From positions 434,001 through 498,000 of the forward strand of contig NZ_LFND01000003.1 of assembly GCF_001045465.1 (NCBI RefSeq): DNA of 64,000 nt, read 5' to 3'. A model generated the notes under the pieces. The model was not told the DNA's origin, did not search any database, and worked only from the letters and a program-made list of their open reading frames with translations. The DNA is from Chryseobacterium angstadtii. Lineage in GTDB: Bacteria; Bacteroidota; Bacteroidia; Flavobacteriales; Weeksellaceae. Positions 37,387 through 46,311 of the stretch are shown piece after piece. Position 1 is the stretch's first letter, and the number at the start of each line of letters is the position of its first letter. The position numbers and the translations under genes were made by a program.

Positions 37387-39003
37387 ATGCTAAAAATAAA
37401 ACCCAAGCACATTGTTCTGATATCAATTTATGCCTTAATAAGCAGTTTATTAAGTTTTGGTATCATCTATATCATCAACAACAGTATAGCCGATAAGTTT
37501 AAAATAGACGGTTACATTTACATCACATTTTTTTCATTTGTGATCTATGCCTATCTGCTGAATATATACTTCCAGAAAGAATTGAATAAAATAACCTTCG
37601 GGATGCTTACCGGAATGGAAAAAACACTGTTTGAGAAAATTCTGGATACCCCATTGATAAAAATAGAAAAACTGGGTACGCAGAGATTTTTTACCGCTGT
37701 AGAAGACGTGAGAACCTTTTATTCATTACCGAGTGTAATTACCGCAGCTATTTCTTCTTTGCTGATGGTATTGCTTTGTATAGGATACCTGATCCGTCTC
37801 TCTGTGGTTTCTGCACTCATCATTATTGCCGGGATCATTGTGATTGCAGCTATGTATTATTTAGTAATTAACCTGCTGTCTAAATCCATAGAAAAAATAA
37901 GAAGGTATAATGACGCTTATTTCGGATTCGTACAGGATGTGGTGAATGGATTTAAAGAACTGATGATCAGTGATAAAAGAAAAGAAAGGTTATTGGATGA
38001 TTACGTCTTTACCAACAGAAATGCAGCGTATAAACTGGATTTCAAAATCAGCTTTTCCTTTCTGTCCATAGGATTAATCAGTCAGTACGGAATGTATATC
38101 ATCATAGGAGTTATTTTATTCGCCTTGCCGGAATTGGGATGGTTGAAAAAAGAATTTGTTATTCCTTACGTTCTTGTATTATTATTTATAACCGGACCTA
38201 TCAATGTACTGGTTAATCTTCAGGACTCTATCACCAGATTATTTGTTGCCAATAAACGTCTTAAAGAGTTTTATGCAGACTTTAAAAATGAAAAATCCGA
38301 ACAGGAATACACCAAAAAGCCTGCTGTTGATTTTTCAAAATTAAATTTTAAAAACATTCATTTCAATTACAAAAATGATAATGCGGATGCTAACTTCGAA
38401 CTGGGCCCGGTAAACCTGGAAATCAATAAAGGAGAAGTTATTTTTATTGTAGGCGGAAACGGAAGTGGGAAAAGTACTTTTATCAATATTCTGTCAGGTC
38501 TTTATGTTCCGGATCAGGGCGAGATTATTTTTGACGGGAAAAAAATGGATTCAGAAAAAGATATTCAGAATCTTATCTCAGCAGTATTTACAAGCAACCA
38601 TCTCTTCTCTCAGAATTATGATGGTTACGAGCTGAAAGATAACGCAAACTATAAAAGGTTGCTTGAAGTTTTCAAACTTGAAAATGTAGTGACAGATGAT
38701 TCTGAAGAATCTGCAAGAAGAAAGTTCTCCAAAGGACAAAGCAAGAGAATGGCATTGATATTTGCATTGCTGGAAGACAAACCTATCGTAGTACTTGATG
38801 AATGGGCGGCAGACCAGGATCCTTATTTCAGAAGATATTTCTATGAAGAGCTGATCCCGAAGCTTAAAGCCGAAGGAAAAACCATCATTGCCGTTACCCA
38901 CGACGACAGATATTTCCAATACTGCGATAAGCTCCTGAAATTCGATTACGGTAAAATCGTAAGAGAAGACGTTCCGGAAAATTTCCAAAATGCTTACTTT
39001 TAA
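37387..39003 (+). CDS. Cyclic-peptide-type ABC exporter (SyrD/PvdE-like half-transporter)
   Basis: A 538-residue fused membrane-ATPase half-transporter. Six hydrophobic segments in residues 8-275; ATPase domain ~315-538. Walker A is at 356-364 (GGNGSGKST), the signature FSKGQSKR at 447-454 and Walker B VVLDEW at 468-473. The phrase DEWAADQDPYFRR is typical of the cyclic peptide exporter family (SyrD, PvdE), in which two copies form the pump. It would move the finished or nearly finished peptide to the periplasm. Membership in this family suggests, but does not prove, a cyclic or lipopeptide product. It lies directly before the third NRPS gene (12 bases). Confidence 0.92.
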   Translation: MLKIKPKHIVLISIYALISSLLSFGIIYIINNSIADKFKIDGYIYITFFSFVIYAYLLNIYFQKELNKITFGMLTGMEKTLFEKILDTPLIKIEKLGTQRFFTAVEDVRTFYSLPSVITAAISSLLMVLLCIGYLIRLSVVSALIIIAGIIVIAAMYYLVINLLSKSIEKIRRYNDAYFGFVQDVVNGFKELMISDKRKERLLDDYVFTNRNAAYKLDFKISFSFLSIGLISQYGMYIIIGVILFALPELGWLKKEFVIPYVLVLLFITGPINVLVNLQDSITRLFVANKRLKEFYADFKNEKSEQEYTKKPAVDFSKLNFKNIHFNYKNDNADANFELGPVNLEINKGEVIFIVGGNGSGKSTFINILSGLYVPDQGEIIFDGKKMDSEKDIQNLISAVFTSNHLFSQNYDGYELKDNANYKRLLEVFKLENVVTDDSEESARRKFSKGQSKRMALIFALLEDKPIVVLDEWAADQDPYFRRYFYEELIPKLKAEGKTIIAVTHDDRYFQYCDKLLKFDYGKIVREDVPENFQNAYF

Positions 39004-39015
39004 TAACCCACGCTT

Positions 39016-42000
39016 ATGAAGTTAACGCTTCCCCAATTGGATATCTTTTTTGAGCAGATGCTGCATCCGGATATTCCGATCTATAACATAGGTGCCAAAA
39101 TAGAAATTAAAGGTGAAATCTGTAAGGAAACCTTTACAAAAGCTTATCATGAAATGATCAGGCAGCACGATGCCTATCGAAGTTTTTTCCGCGAAAATGA
39201 AAACGAAGTAAGAAGATACATCTATGAAGGAGAACCCAGACCTTTGGAATGGGTAGATTTTTCGGAGAATACGGATCCCGTATCTGCCGCTGAAGAGTAT
39301 ATGCAGGAAGAGTTTTTAATACCTTTTAATGTATTGGAAGATGATTATCTGTATCGGTTTGTTCTCATAAAAGCTGCCGGGGATCATTATTATCTTTTCT
39401 CCGTATATCACCACATTATCACCGATGGATGGGGCACCTCCCTCATGTTCCAGAGACTGATTAAAAACTACAATGATATTTTGAAACTGAACGCGGTACA
39501 GGATCAGTATCCTTATGAATACAGCGCTTTCGCTGCTCATGACGAAGCTTATCGGATCTCCGATGAATTCAGTAGAGATCAACAGTACTGGGCTGAAAGA
39601 TTTTCCAGCCTGCCACAGGTAATCTTTAATGGAAATGAAACAAAAGATCATCGGGTTCATATAAGCGACAGAAAAGAACTGATCGTTCGAAGGGAAGATT
39701 ATAACCGATTTATCGAACTCGGTAAAAAACATAATTTCTCTACTTTTCATGGATTTCTGGGGCTCTTTTTCTTCTACTTCGGAAGAATAAACCAAAGTGA
39801 TGATCTCGCAATCGGAATTCCGGTGCTTAACAGAAATACCAAAGCATTCAAAAAAACAGTAGGATTGTTTATGGGAGTTTCACCTTTAAGAATGAACCTG
39901 AATGATGAGAACAGCCTGCTTGAACTCATAGAAAACACCAGAAAACAGCTGATGTCAGATTACAGATATCAGAAATATCCTCTTGGAAAAATGATCAGCG
40001 ATCTGAAACTGTTCAATGAAAAGAACAGACTTTTCAATATCACGTTCTCTTATGAAAAACATAACTATGCCGACCATTTTGAAGGAACTGAAACTACCGT
40101 AATTCCTCTTACCAATAAATCCGAAAGATCAGCATTGGCCATATACGTCAGAGAATTTGATGATCATGAAGATATTAAAATAGATTTCGATTACAACACA
40201 GATTTCTTTGATGACTATTCTATAGAACAGTGTGTGCGGCATATTGAACATTTGATCGTAAACATAGAAGCATTGGCGGAAGAATCTCTGAAGAAAATTT
40301 CATTCCTGTCGCAGGAAGATAAAGAAAACCTTTTCTCATTTAATGAAAGATTCATCAGTGCGGAAGAAAAGGGAAGTACTGAGAAGACATTCCTTGACCT
40401 ATTCAGAGAAAATGTTTCAGAATCTCCCGATAAAACAGCCATAGCAGACAGCAAGTTCAGACTTTCTTATGCTGAGGTTGATACAATATCGTCCCGGGTT
40501 GCTTATTATCTTTTAAATAATCATCCGGATGAAAAAGCCATAGCCGTCTTACTCGGCAGGTCTGCTCATATGGTTTGTACTCTGTTGGGAATCATGAAAG
40601 CAGGAAAGGCGTATATCCCTCTTGATCCTGAGTTTCCGGTCAACAGACTGCAGTATATTTTGAAAAACAGTCAGGCCGGGCTTTTAATATCCGAGGAACC
40701 TATTTCTATTCATCTTACCGGTATTGAAAGCGTCTTTTTACAGAACATACTGAGTAAAGAGGAAGATTTTGTTCAAACTGTTGTTAAACCCGAAGATACA
40801 GTCTATATCATCTATACATCCGGATCCACGGGAAATCCCAAAGGAGTTGAAATAGGACATGCCTCACTATTGAATCTGTTGCAGAGTATAAGTCAGAAAC
40901 CGGGTGTACATCCAGAAGACACCTTCTACTCCGTAACTACGTATTCTTTTGATATTTCTATTCTGGAGTTTTTTACCCCTCTGATGAGCGGAGCCACCTT
41001 ATATATGGCCGGTGATAAAACTTTGAGAGATCCTCTGTCTACGATAAAGGAGATTCTGAAAGTGAAACCTTCCATTATCCAGGCCACTCCCAGTTTTTTC
41101 AAAAGACTGCTCAGCTTAGGCTGGAAACCTGATTCTGAACTAAAAATACTTTGCGGAGGAGATTTGATTAATAATGATTTGATCGAAGAACTATTAATAT
41201 CCTGCAAAGAACTCTGGAACATGTATGGGCCAACGGAAACTACCATCTGGTCTTCAGTCAAAAAAATTGAGCATGGAACATCTCCTCAGAATATCGGACA
41301 GCCCATTAAAGAAACCTCTTTCTATATTTTGGACGCCAACCTGAATCTCTTGCCTGTCAATAGTCTTGGAGATATTTACATTGGCGGTAAAGGATTGGCA
41401 AAAGGATACTATCACAATGAAGCATTATCCTTAGAAAAATTTGTAAAAAACCCTTTCAGAGAAGGAGAACTCATCTATAAAACAGGTGATGTAGGACAAT
41501 GGAACGAAAACGGAGAAATCATTTTCTTAGGAAGGAGCGATCATCAGGTGAAGATAAAAGGCTATAGAATAGAGCTCGGAGATATCGAAAACCATCTGAA
41601 TACTATTGAAAATATTGAAGATTCTGTAGTCGTAGTTAAAGAAATAGAAGGCGAAAACCATCTGGTGGCTTACCTGAAAGCTGATGCTCAGATAGAAATA
41701 TCCGGGGTACACGAAAAGCTTCAGGGAATGCTTCCTTATTATATGGTTCCCCATTTTATTTTTACGATCGAAGAGTTTCCTCTTACCCCGAATAAAAAAA
41801 TAGATAGGCAGCTGCTTTCATCAAAGGAACTTCCTTCGGATGAGCCGGTTAAAAATCACGAGATTGAAGATCCGCAACTGGTACAGCAGCTAAAAAAAAT
41901 CTGGAAAGACGTTCTTAATACGAAGGAAGATATTCAGGATGAAGACAACTTCTTTGAATTAGGCGGACATTCTATGTTGGTTACCAAGCTGATTAACAGG

Positions 42001-43425
42001 GTGAACAGAAAATTTTCCGTTCATTTATCCATGAAAGAAGTGTTTGAAAATCCCGATTTATATTCTTTATGTCAGGTTCTTCTCCAGGAACAGAATGGAG
42101 ATAGCGGGATAGCTCATGCACCTTATCAGGAGGTTATCAGGGTAACGCCTGCGCAGAACAATATCTGGCTGGCCTGCCAGAGAAAAGGAGCTTCTCCGTC
42201 TTATAATATGTTCATGGAGTTCGATGTATCCGGAACGGTAGATATCGTACTGCTGGAAAAAGCAATCAGGCATATTATTGCTGCCAATGAAATTCTAAGA
42301 ACAAATTTTATACTGAAGGATGAAACTGTCAGCCAGAAAATTAATTCTGCAGAACATATTCACTTCGCATTAGAAATTAATGAAGTCCAGGGTGAAGCTG
42401 AATACAGAGAAATCGTTGATGCCTACAAGAGCTATTGCTTTGATCTTGAGCAGGAACTGTTGCTTAAAATGATGATTCTGAAAGTAGGACAGGAATATAA
42501 AATTCTTTTTCTTACCCATCATATTATTTTTGACGGAATCTCTACAGGTTTGTTTATAAAGCAGTTGGTATCTCTTTATAATGAATTTGCTGCCCACAGA
42601 GTAGAATTGATGCCTGAAATTCAGTTCAGAGACTATGCGTACTGGTATTATCAGAATACAGACCTTGAAAAAAATGATGTTTTCTGGAAAGACTACACCA
42701 AAGCCTATGAGTATGATTCGTTTTTAAAGAAAGAATCCCCGGCAGTAGATTCCTATGAGGGAAATATATTGACTATTCCTCTGGATCAGGAGGTGAGCAA
42801 AGGATTGACAGATCTGGCCAAAGAAATGAAAACCACTCCCTATCTGTTGATGCTAACATCGCTATTGGTGTTTTTACGAAATATATCGGGAAAAACGGAT
42901 ATCTGTATAGCAACGGTAGATTCGGGAAGATCTGCGCCTCAGGTACAGTCGCTTCTTGGAGTTTTCATTAAAAGTATACTGCTGAGAGTAAAATTCGGAG
43001 AAGAAAAACTCGGTGAAATGCTTCAGAAAGTAACCGAAGAATTTTTGGAAGTAACAAAATATGAAGAAGTTTCCGACTATTCTTTTGTGAAAAATAAGGT
43101 AGATATTCTTTTTGTAGCTCAAAACCCGGAATTCAGTTATCATCATACCATAAGTGATTTTGCAGGTTTTTCTTTGGAAACAGTTCCTCAGAATACCGTT
43201 TACAACAAATTCCCTTTTATTATGAATGTCATCAGCGAGCCGGAAGAAATTCATCTTGAAATCAGTTATAACAAAAGCCTGTATAAAGATCATGTCATTA
43301 AAGATTTTTCGCAAACCTATGCTGAATTTCTGAAATACCTGTCAGCATTAAAAGCTGATGCGGAATCCGAATATAAAAACTTTTTCTACAGTAACAATCC
43401 GGTGGACATTGATTTTGACTTTTAA
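39016..43425 (+). CDS. Monomodular NRPS with terminal condensation domain: C-A(Gly)-T-C
   Basis: A 1469-residue NRPS. C1 ~1-430 with HHIITDG at 132-138; its start (LTLPQLDIFFEQ...HPDIPIYNIG) resembles C domains of first modules. A ~455-945 has by-eye code DILQLGMIWK, matching Gly codes closely. T carries Ser986 in GGHSM, the type that precedes C. C2 ~1035-1469 has an intact HHIIFDG at 1168-1174 and is the end of the protein: no TE, R or further A domain. A terminal C can release by amide formation with a free amine, by cyclisation, or can serve another protein in trans. The truncated C of NRPS1 makes the last option interesting. The A and T do not share the recent duplication seen in NRPS1/NRPS2. 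A 60-bp gap follows, the second longest in the operon. Confidence 0.93.
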   Translation: MKLTLPQLDIFFEQMLHPDIPIYNIGAKIEIKGEICKETFTKAYHEMIRQHDAYRSFFRENENEVRRYIYEGEPRPLEWVDFSENTDPVSAAEEYMQEEFLIPFNVLEDDYLYRFVLIKAAGDHYYLFSVYHHIITDGWGTSLMFQRLIKNYNDILKLNAVQDQYPYEYSAFAAHDEAYRISDEFSRDQQYWAERFSSLPQVIFNGNETKDHRVHISDRKELIVRREDYNRFIELGKKHNFSTFHGFLGLFFFYFGRINQSDDLAIGIPVLNRNTKAFKKTVGLFMGVSPLRMNLNDENSLLELIENTRKQLMSDYRYQKYPLGKMISDLKLFNEKNRLFNITFSYEKHNYADHFEGTETTVIPLTNKSERSALAIYVREFDDHEDIKIDFDYNTDFFDDYSIEQCVRHIEHLIVNIEALAEESLKKISFLSQEDKENLFSFNERFISAEEKGSTEKTFLDLFRENVSESPDKTAIADSKFRLSYAEVDTISSRVAYYLLNNHPDEKAIAVLLGRSAHMVCTLLGIMKAGKAYIPLDPEFPVNRLQYILKNSQAGLLISEEPISIHLTGIESVFLQNILSKEEDFVQTVVKPEDTVYIIYTSGSTGNPKGVEIGHASLLNLLQSISQKPGVHPEDTFYSVTTYSFDISILEFFTPLMSGATLYMAGDKTLRDPLSTIKEILKVKPSIIQATPSFFKRLLSLGWKPDSELKILCGGDLINNDLIEELLISCKELWNMYGPTETTIWSSVKKIEHGTSPQNIGQPIKETSFYILDANLNLLPVNSLGDIYIGGKGLAKGYYHNEALSLEKFVKNPFREGELIYKTGDVGQWNENGEIIFLGRSDHQVKIKGYRIELGDIENHLNTIENIEDSVVVVKEIEGENHLVAYLKADAQIEISGVHEKLQGMLPYYMVPHFIFTIEEFPLTPNKKIDRQLLSSKELPSDEPVKNHEIEDPQLVQQLKKIWKDVLNTKEDIQDEDNFFELGGHSMLVTKLINRVNRKFSVHLSMKEVFENPDLYSLCQVLLQEQNGDSGIAHAPYQEVIRVTPAQNNIWLACQRKGASPSYNMFMEFDVSGTVDIVLLEKAIRHIIAANEILRTNFILKDETVSQKINSAEHIHFALEINEVQGEAEYREIVDAYKSYCFDLEQELLLKMMILKVGQEYKILFLTHHIIFDGISTGLFIKQLVSLYNEFAAHRVELMPEIQFRDYAYWYYQNTDLEKNDVFWKDYTKAYEYDSFLKKESPAVDSYEGNILTIPLDQEVSKGLTDLAKEMKTTPYLLMLTSLLVFLRNISGKTDICIATVDSGRSAPQVQSLLGVFIKSILLRVKFGEEKLGEMLQKVTEEFLEVTKYEEVSDYSFVKNKVDILFVAQNPEFSYHHTISDFAGFSLETVPQNTVYNKFPFIMNVISEPEEIHLEISYNKSLYKDHVIKDFSQTYAEFLKYLSALKADAESEYKNFFYSNNPVDIDFDF

Positions 43426-43485
43426 AGTTCACCCACACAGAAAACCTGTAAATAACAAAAAATAAATAAAAATTAATTATTCTAT

Positions 43486-45405
43486 ATGAAGACCCCAAAA
43501 GTAATTTTTTTACTGCTTATTATGGTATCCTCATTTCTATCTGCTCAGAAAGGAGAAGCTGCCATTAACAAAACGAAACCATTTTTCGATGTTGAAAATC
43601 TTAAAGACGATAAAACAATAGAATGGGGATATCTCACCGTTCCTGAAAACTGGGTGGCCCCGTCGAATAAAATAAAAATAGCATTTACGGTTCTTAAAAA
43701 GAAAAAACCGTCATCTCAAAAACCTTTACTATACATAGAAGGAGGTCCCGGACAGTCAGGTATACAGACCTTCGGATATTTTCGTGACCATCCGCTGAGA
43801 GAATACTCGGATATTATATTGGTAGACGCAAGAGGTGTCGGAAATTCTTTACCTAAACTATGTCCGGAACTTGGAAATGAAGTATTTAAGATTTTGTCTT
43901 CCAATGAATCTTCTGCTGCTGATGAAAAGAACAGATTATTTGCTACAATGAACTGTAAAAATGTGCTGATCAGAAAAGGAATTGACCCGGCTAACTACAA
44001 CAGCGTCAATGTGGCTAATGATCTGCATGCCCTTAAAAATGCATTGCACTACGACAGCTGGAACGTTCTTGGAGTTTCATACGGTACCTATATATCACAG
44101 GTGTATGCGAATGCCTATCCTCAGGATTTTAATAAAATGATTCTGGATTCCCCCGTTAATAATATTTCCGAATATTATAACAAGATCAACGAACATTATA
44201 TGCAGGTACTGAAGATTTTCTTTGAGAAATGTAAGCAAAACCCTGTCTCTAACAAGAAATTTCCAAACCTTGAAAAAACATACTTTGAAGTCATAGCAGA
44301 TCTGGATAAAAACCCATTAACGGTGAAGGTTCCGGAGAAACTGCTGGAAAAAGGAAGCTTTACTTTTAACAGCGAAGATTTTAAAATTGTCATTCATCAG
44401 GCTTTATACAACAAGCAGCTGACCGAAGTCCTGCCTGTTATCATTACTTTATTTCACGAAAGAAACGCTGAAGCATTGAGTTCCGTAGTGGGGGCTTTCT
44501 CCGGTGCATTCACAGCATTGGATTTCGGGACGTATTACAGTATGGTGCTCAATGATGCCGTGCCTTATAACTCAGTAAATTATTATGACACTGCCGCTGC
44601 GAAATATCCGGGTTTAAAAGGAGGTTTGTCATTTTACAGGGCAGATTTCTTAATCAATAGCCAATGGAATCGCAACACATTGCCGCAGAATGTATTGGAT
44701 TATACAAAAATCTCCAAAATACCCACTCTTATTTTAGCAGGAGAATTTGATCCCATCACCCCGGTTTCAAATGCCCAGTCATTAACGGAATTATTGAAAG
44801 CAGACGTGATTATATTTAAAAATGAAGGACATGCCCTGGCATTCACCGAGGAAGGAAGCGGGTTTATCAATAAATTTATTAAAGATACCTACCAAAGGAA
44901 TCCGTCCAAAATCATGAGTACTTATAACACCAATTTTGTGACTGATATTCATATCAATCCGGGAGTTGCAAAACTGGCCATGTTTATAGGAAGCGGTTTC
45001 GATCCGTTGACACTGTCCCCGCTGATTCTCGCTTATCTGATTATGATCATCGGAATTGTTTATTTCTCAATGCATTTCTTTAAAAAAGGAAGAAAGGAAA
45101 GTGTTTTGAATCAACTTTTCTATGGTCTGCTGATCGCATCTTGTATCATGGCAGTTGCCCTGATGAGTGGATTTCTTTATGCCATCAAAGATGCCGCCGG
45201 CAGCAACTTTTTTATCTGTGCATTCGGAATAAAAGAAAAATTCAGCAACCTGTTTTCCCTTCTTTACGTATATGTTGCAATGGTGGTTGTATTGCTTCTG
45301 TTGTCAGTTAGAATAAGTAAATACCAGCATAAAGTAGTGATTGTAGGAATTCTATTTTCCTTACTGTTGATCCTTTTTTACTTCTGCTACTGGGGATTTT
45401 TTTAA
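43486..45405 (+). CDS. Secreted alpha/beta hydrolase (tripeptidyl aminopeptidase type) with four-helix membrane tail
   Basis: A 639-residue protein. Signal peptide 1-20 (FLSAQ); hydrolase domain ~35-480 with EGGPGQSG (oxyanion region), VDARGVGNS, the triad S198 (GVSYGTY), D422 (GEFDPIT) and H449 (NEGHAL). This pattern fits the SlpD/TAP family of exported proline-iminopeptidase/tripeptidyl peptidases. Residues ~500-639 add four transmembrane helices, which the family usually lacks, so the enzyme would be held in the inner membrane facing the periplasm. Within an NRPS operon and after the exporter gene, it may trim a leader from the exported peptide, hydrolyse it for self-protection or release a precursor. 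Which of these is unknown. Confidence 0.83.
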   Translation: MKTPKVIFLLLIMVSSFLSAQKGEAAINKTKPFFDVENLKDDKTIEWGYLTVPENWVAPSNKIKIAFTVLKKKKPSSQKPLLYIEGGPGQSGIQTFGYFRDHPLREYSDIILVDARGVGNSLPKLCPELGNEVFKILSSNESSAADEKNRLFATMNCKNVLIRKGIDPANYNSVNVANDLHALKNALHYDSWNVLGVSYGTYISQVYANAYPQDFNKMILDSPVNNISEYYNKINEHYMQVLKIFFEKCKQNPVSNKKFPNLEKTYFEVIADLDKNPLTVKVPEKLLEKGSFTFNSEDFKIVIHQALYNKQLTEVLPVIITLFHERNAEALSSVVGAFSGAFTALDFGTYYSMVLNDAVPYNSVNYYDTAAAKYPGLKGGLSFYRADFLINSQWNRNTLPQNVLDYTKISKIPTLILAGEFDPITPVSNAQSLTELLKADVIIFKNEGHALAFTEEGSGFINKFIKDTYQRNPSKIMSTYNTNFVTDIHINPGVAKLAMFIGSGFDPLTLSPLILAYLIMIIGIVYFSMHFFKKGRKESVLNQLFYGLLIASCIMAVALMSGFLYAIKDAAGSNFFICAFGIKEKFSNLFSLLYVYVAMVVVLLLLSVRISKYQHKVVIVGILFSLLLILFYFCYWGFF

Positions 45406-45420
45406 TTTAAATTATTTTAC

Positions 45421-46311
45421 ATGAAAATTGTACAAAGTTTTTGGTCCAAACCAAGCTATAAAAAGAAAAACGCAAGTCCCCATGATAGAAATAATGGAGG
45501 ATGGAATGATAAAAAATACAACTATTTCAGCTGGACATTAAGCTGCCTGCAGTTCAGAAAATTTTATGACCAGGTAGAACTGGTTACCGATGAAATAGGA
45601 TATGACATTTTAATCAACAAATTGAAGTTACCCTATACAAAAGTAGATGTAAGTCTTGATACGCTTAATGATTACCACGAACGCTTGTGGGCATTAGGGA
45701 AAATCTATGCATTCAGTATTCAGGACGAGCCTTTTCTGCATGCGGATGGTGACGTATTCGTATTTAACAAACTGGATGATTCTTTCGGGAATTCTCCGGT
45801 TTTGGTGCAAAACGTTGAATTTGGTTTCCAGTCATACACCGATTTTTATAATGATATGAAAGCTCATTTTACCTATATACCGGAAGAAATGAAGCATTAT
45901 TACAATACATTTAATAGAATTGACGGGGTAAATAACGGGATTGTCGGAGGCAATGATATCCCTTTCTTTAAGCGATACACGCGGAAAGCCTTCGAATTTA
46001 TCGATAAAAATGTGGATCATTTGTCCAAAATTGATGTTGGCTTTTTTAATATTATTTACGAGCAGGCACTTCTGCATTCGATAGCCAACAAAGAAAATAC
46101 AGATATCAGGTATTATCTTGAGAATGTTAACCGTCAGTTTGATGGGATCTGCGATGTTCTGGGAAGCTCAAAAGAACGTTCCTATCTGCATGCGCTTGGA
46201 GTTTTTAAAAGTGAAGACATACGCGCTCAGCAGGTTGAAGATCTCGTGAGAAAAGAGTATCCGGAGTACTATAATAATATAATTGGTCTACTTAAAACCT
46301 ATCAGATATGA
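45421..46311 (+). CDS. DUF6734-like protein, putative GT-A-fold transferase
   Basis: A 296-residue cytoplasmic protein. It begins IVQSFWSKP and has many aromatic residues; I relate it, with moderate confidence, to the DUF6734 group of Bacteroidetes. The centre has FLHADGDVFVF, with D109-G110-D111 resembling the DxD metal/nucleotide-sugar site of GT-A glycosyltransferases, followed by VNNGIVGGNDIPFF (the usual position of an acceptor loop). A glycosyl or nucleotidyl transfer role is thus plausible but not shown. Its stop overlaps the start of the next gene (ATGA), so it is coupled to the LanC-like protein and the two probably work together. No signal peptide or membrane segment was seen. Confidence 0.65.
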   Translation: MKIVQSFWSKPSYKKKNASPHDRNNGGWNDKKYNYFSWTLSCLQFRKFYDQVELVTDEIGYDILINKLKLPYTKVDVSLDTLNDYHERLWALGKIYAFSIQDEPFLHADGDVFVFNKLDDSFGNSPVLVQNVEFGFQSYTDFYNDMKAHFTYIPEEMKHYYNTFNRIDGVNNGIVGGNDIPFFKRYTRKAFEFIDKNVDHLSKIDVGFFNIIYEQALLHSIANKENTDIRYYLENVNRQFDGICDVLGSSKERSYLHALGVFKSEDIRAQQVEDLVRKEYPEYYNNIIGLLKTYQI

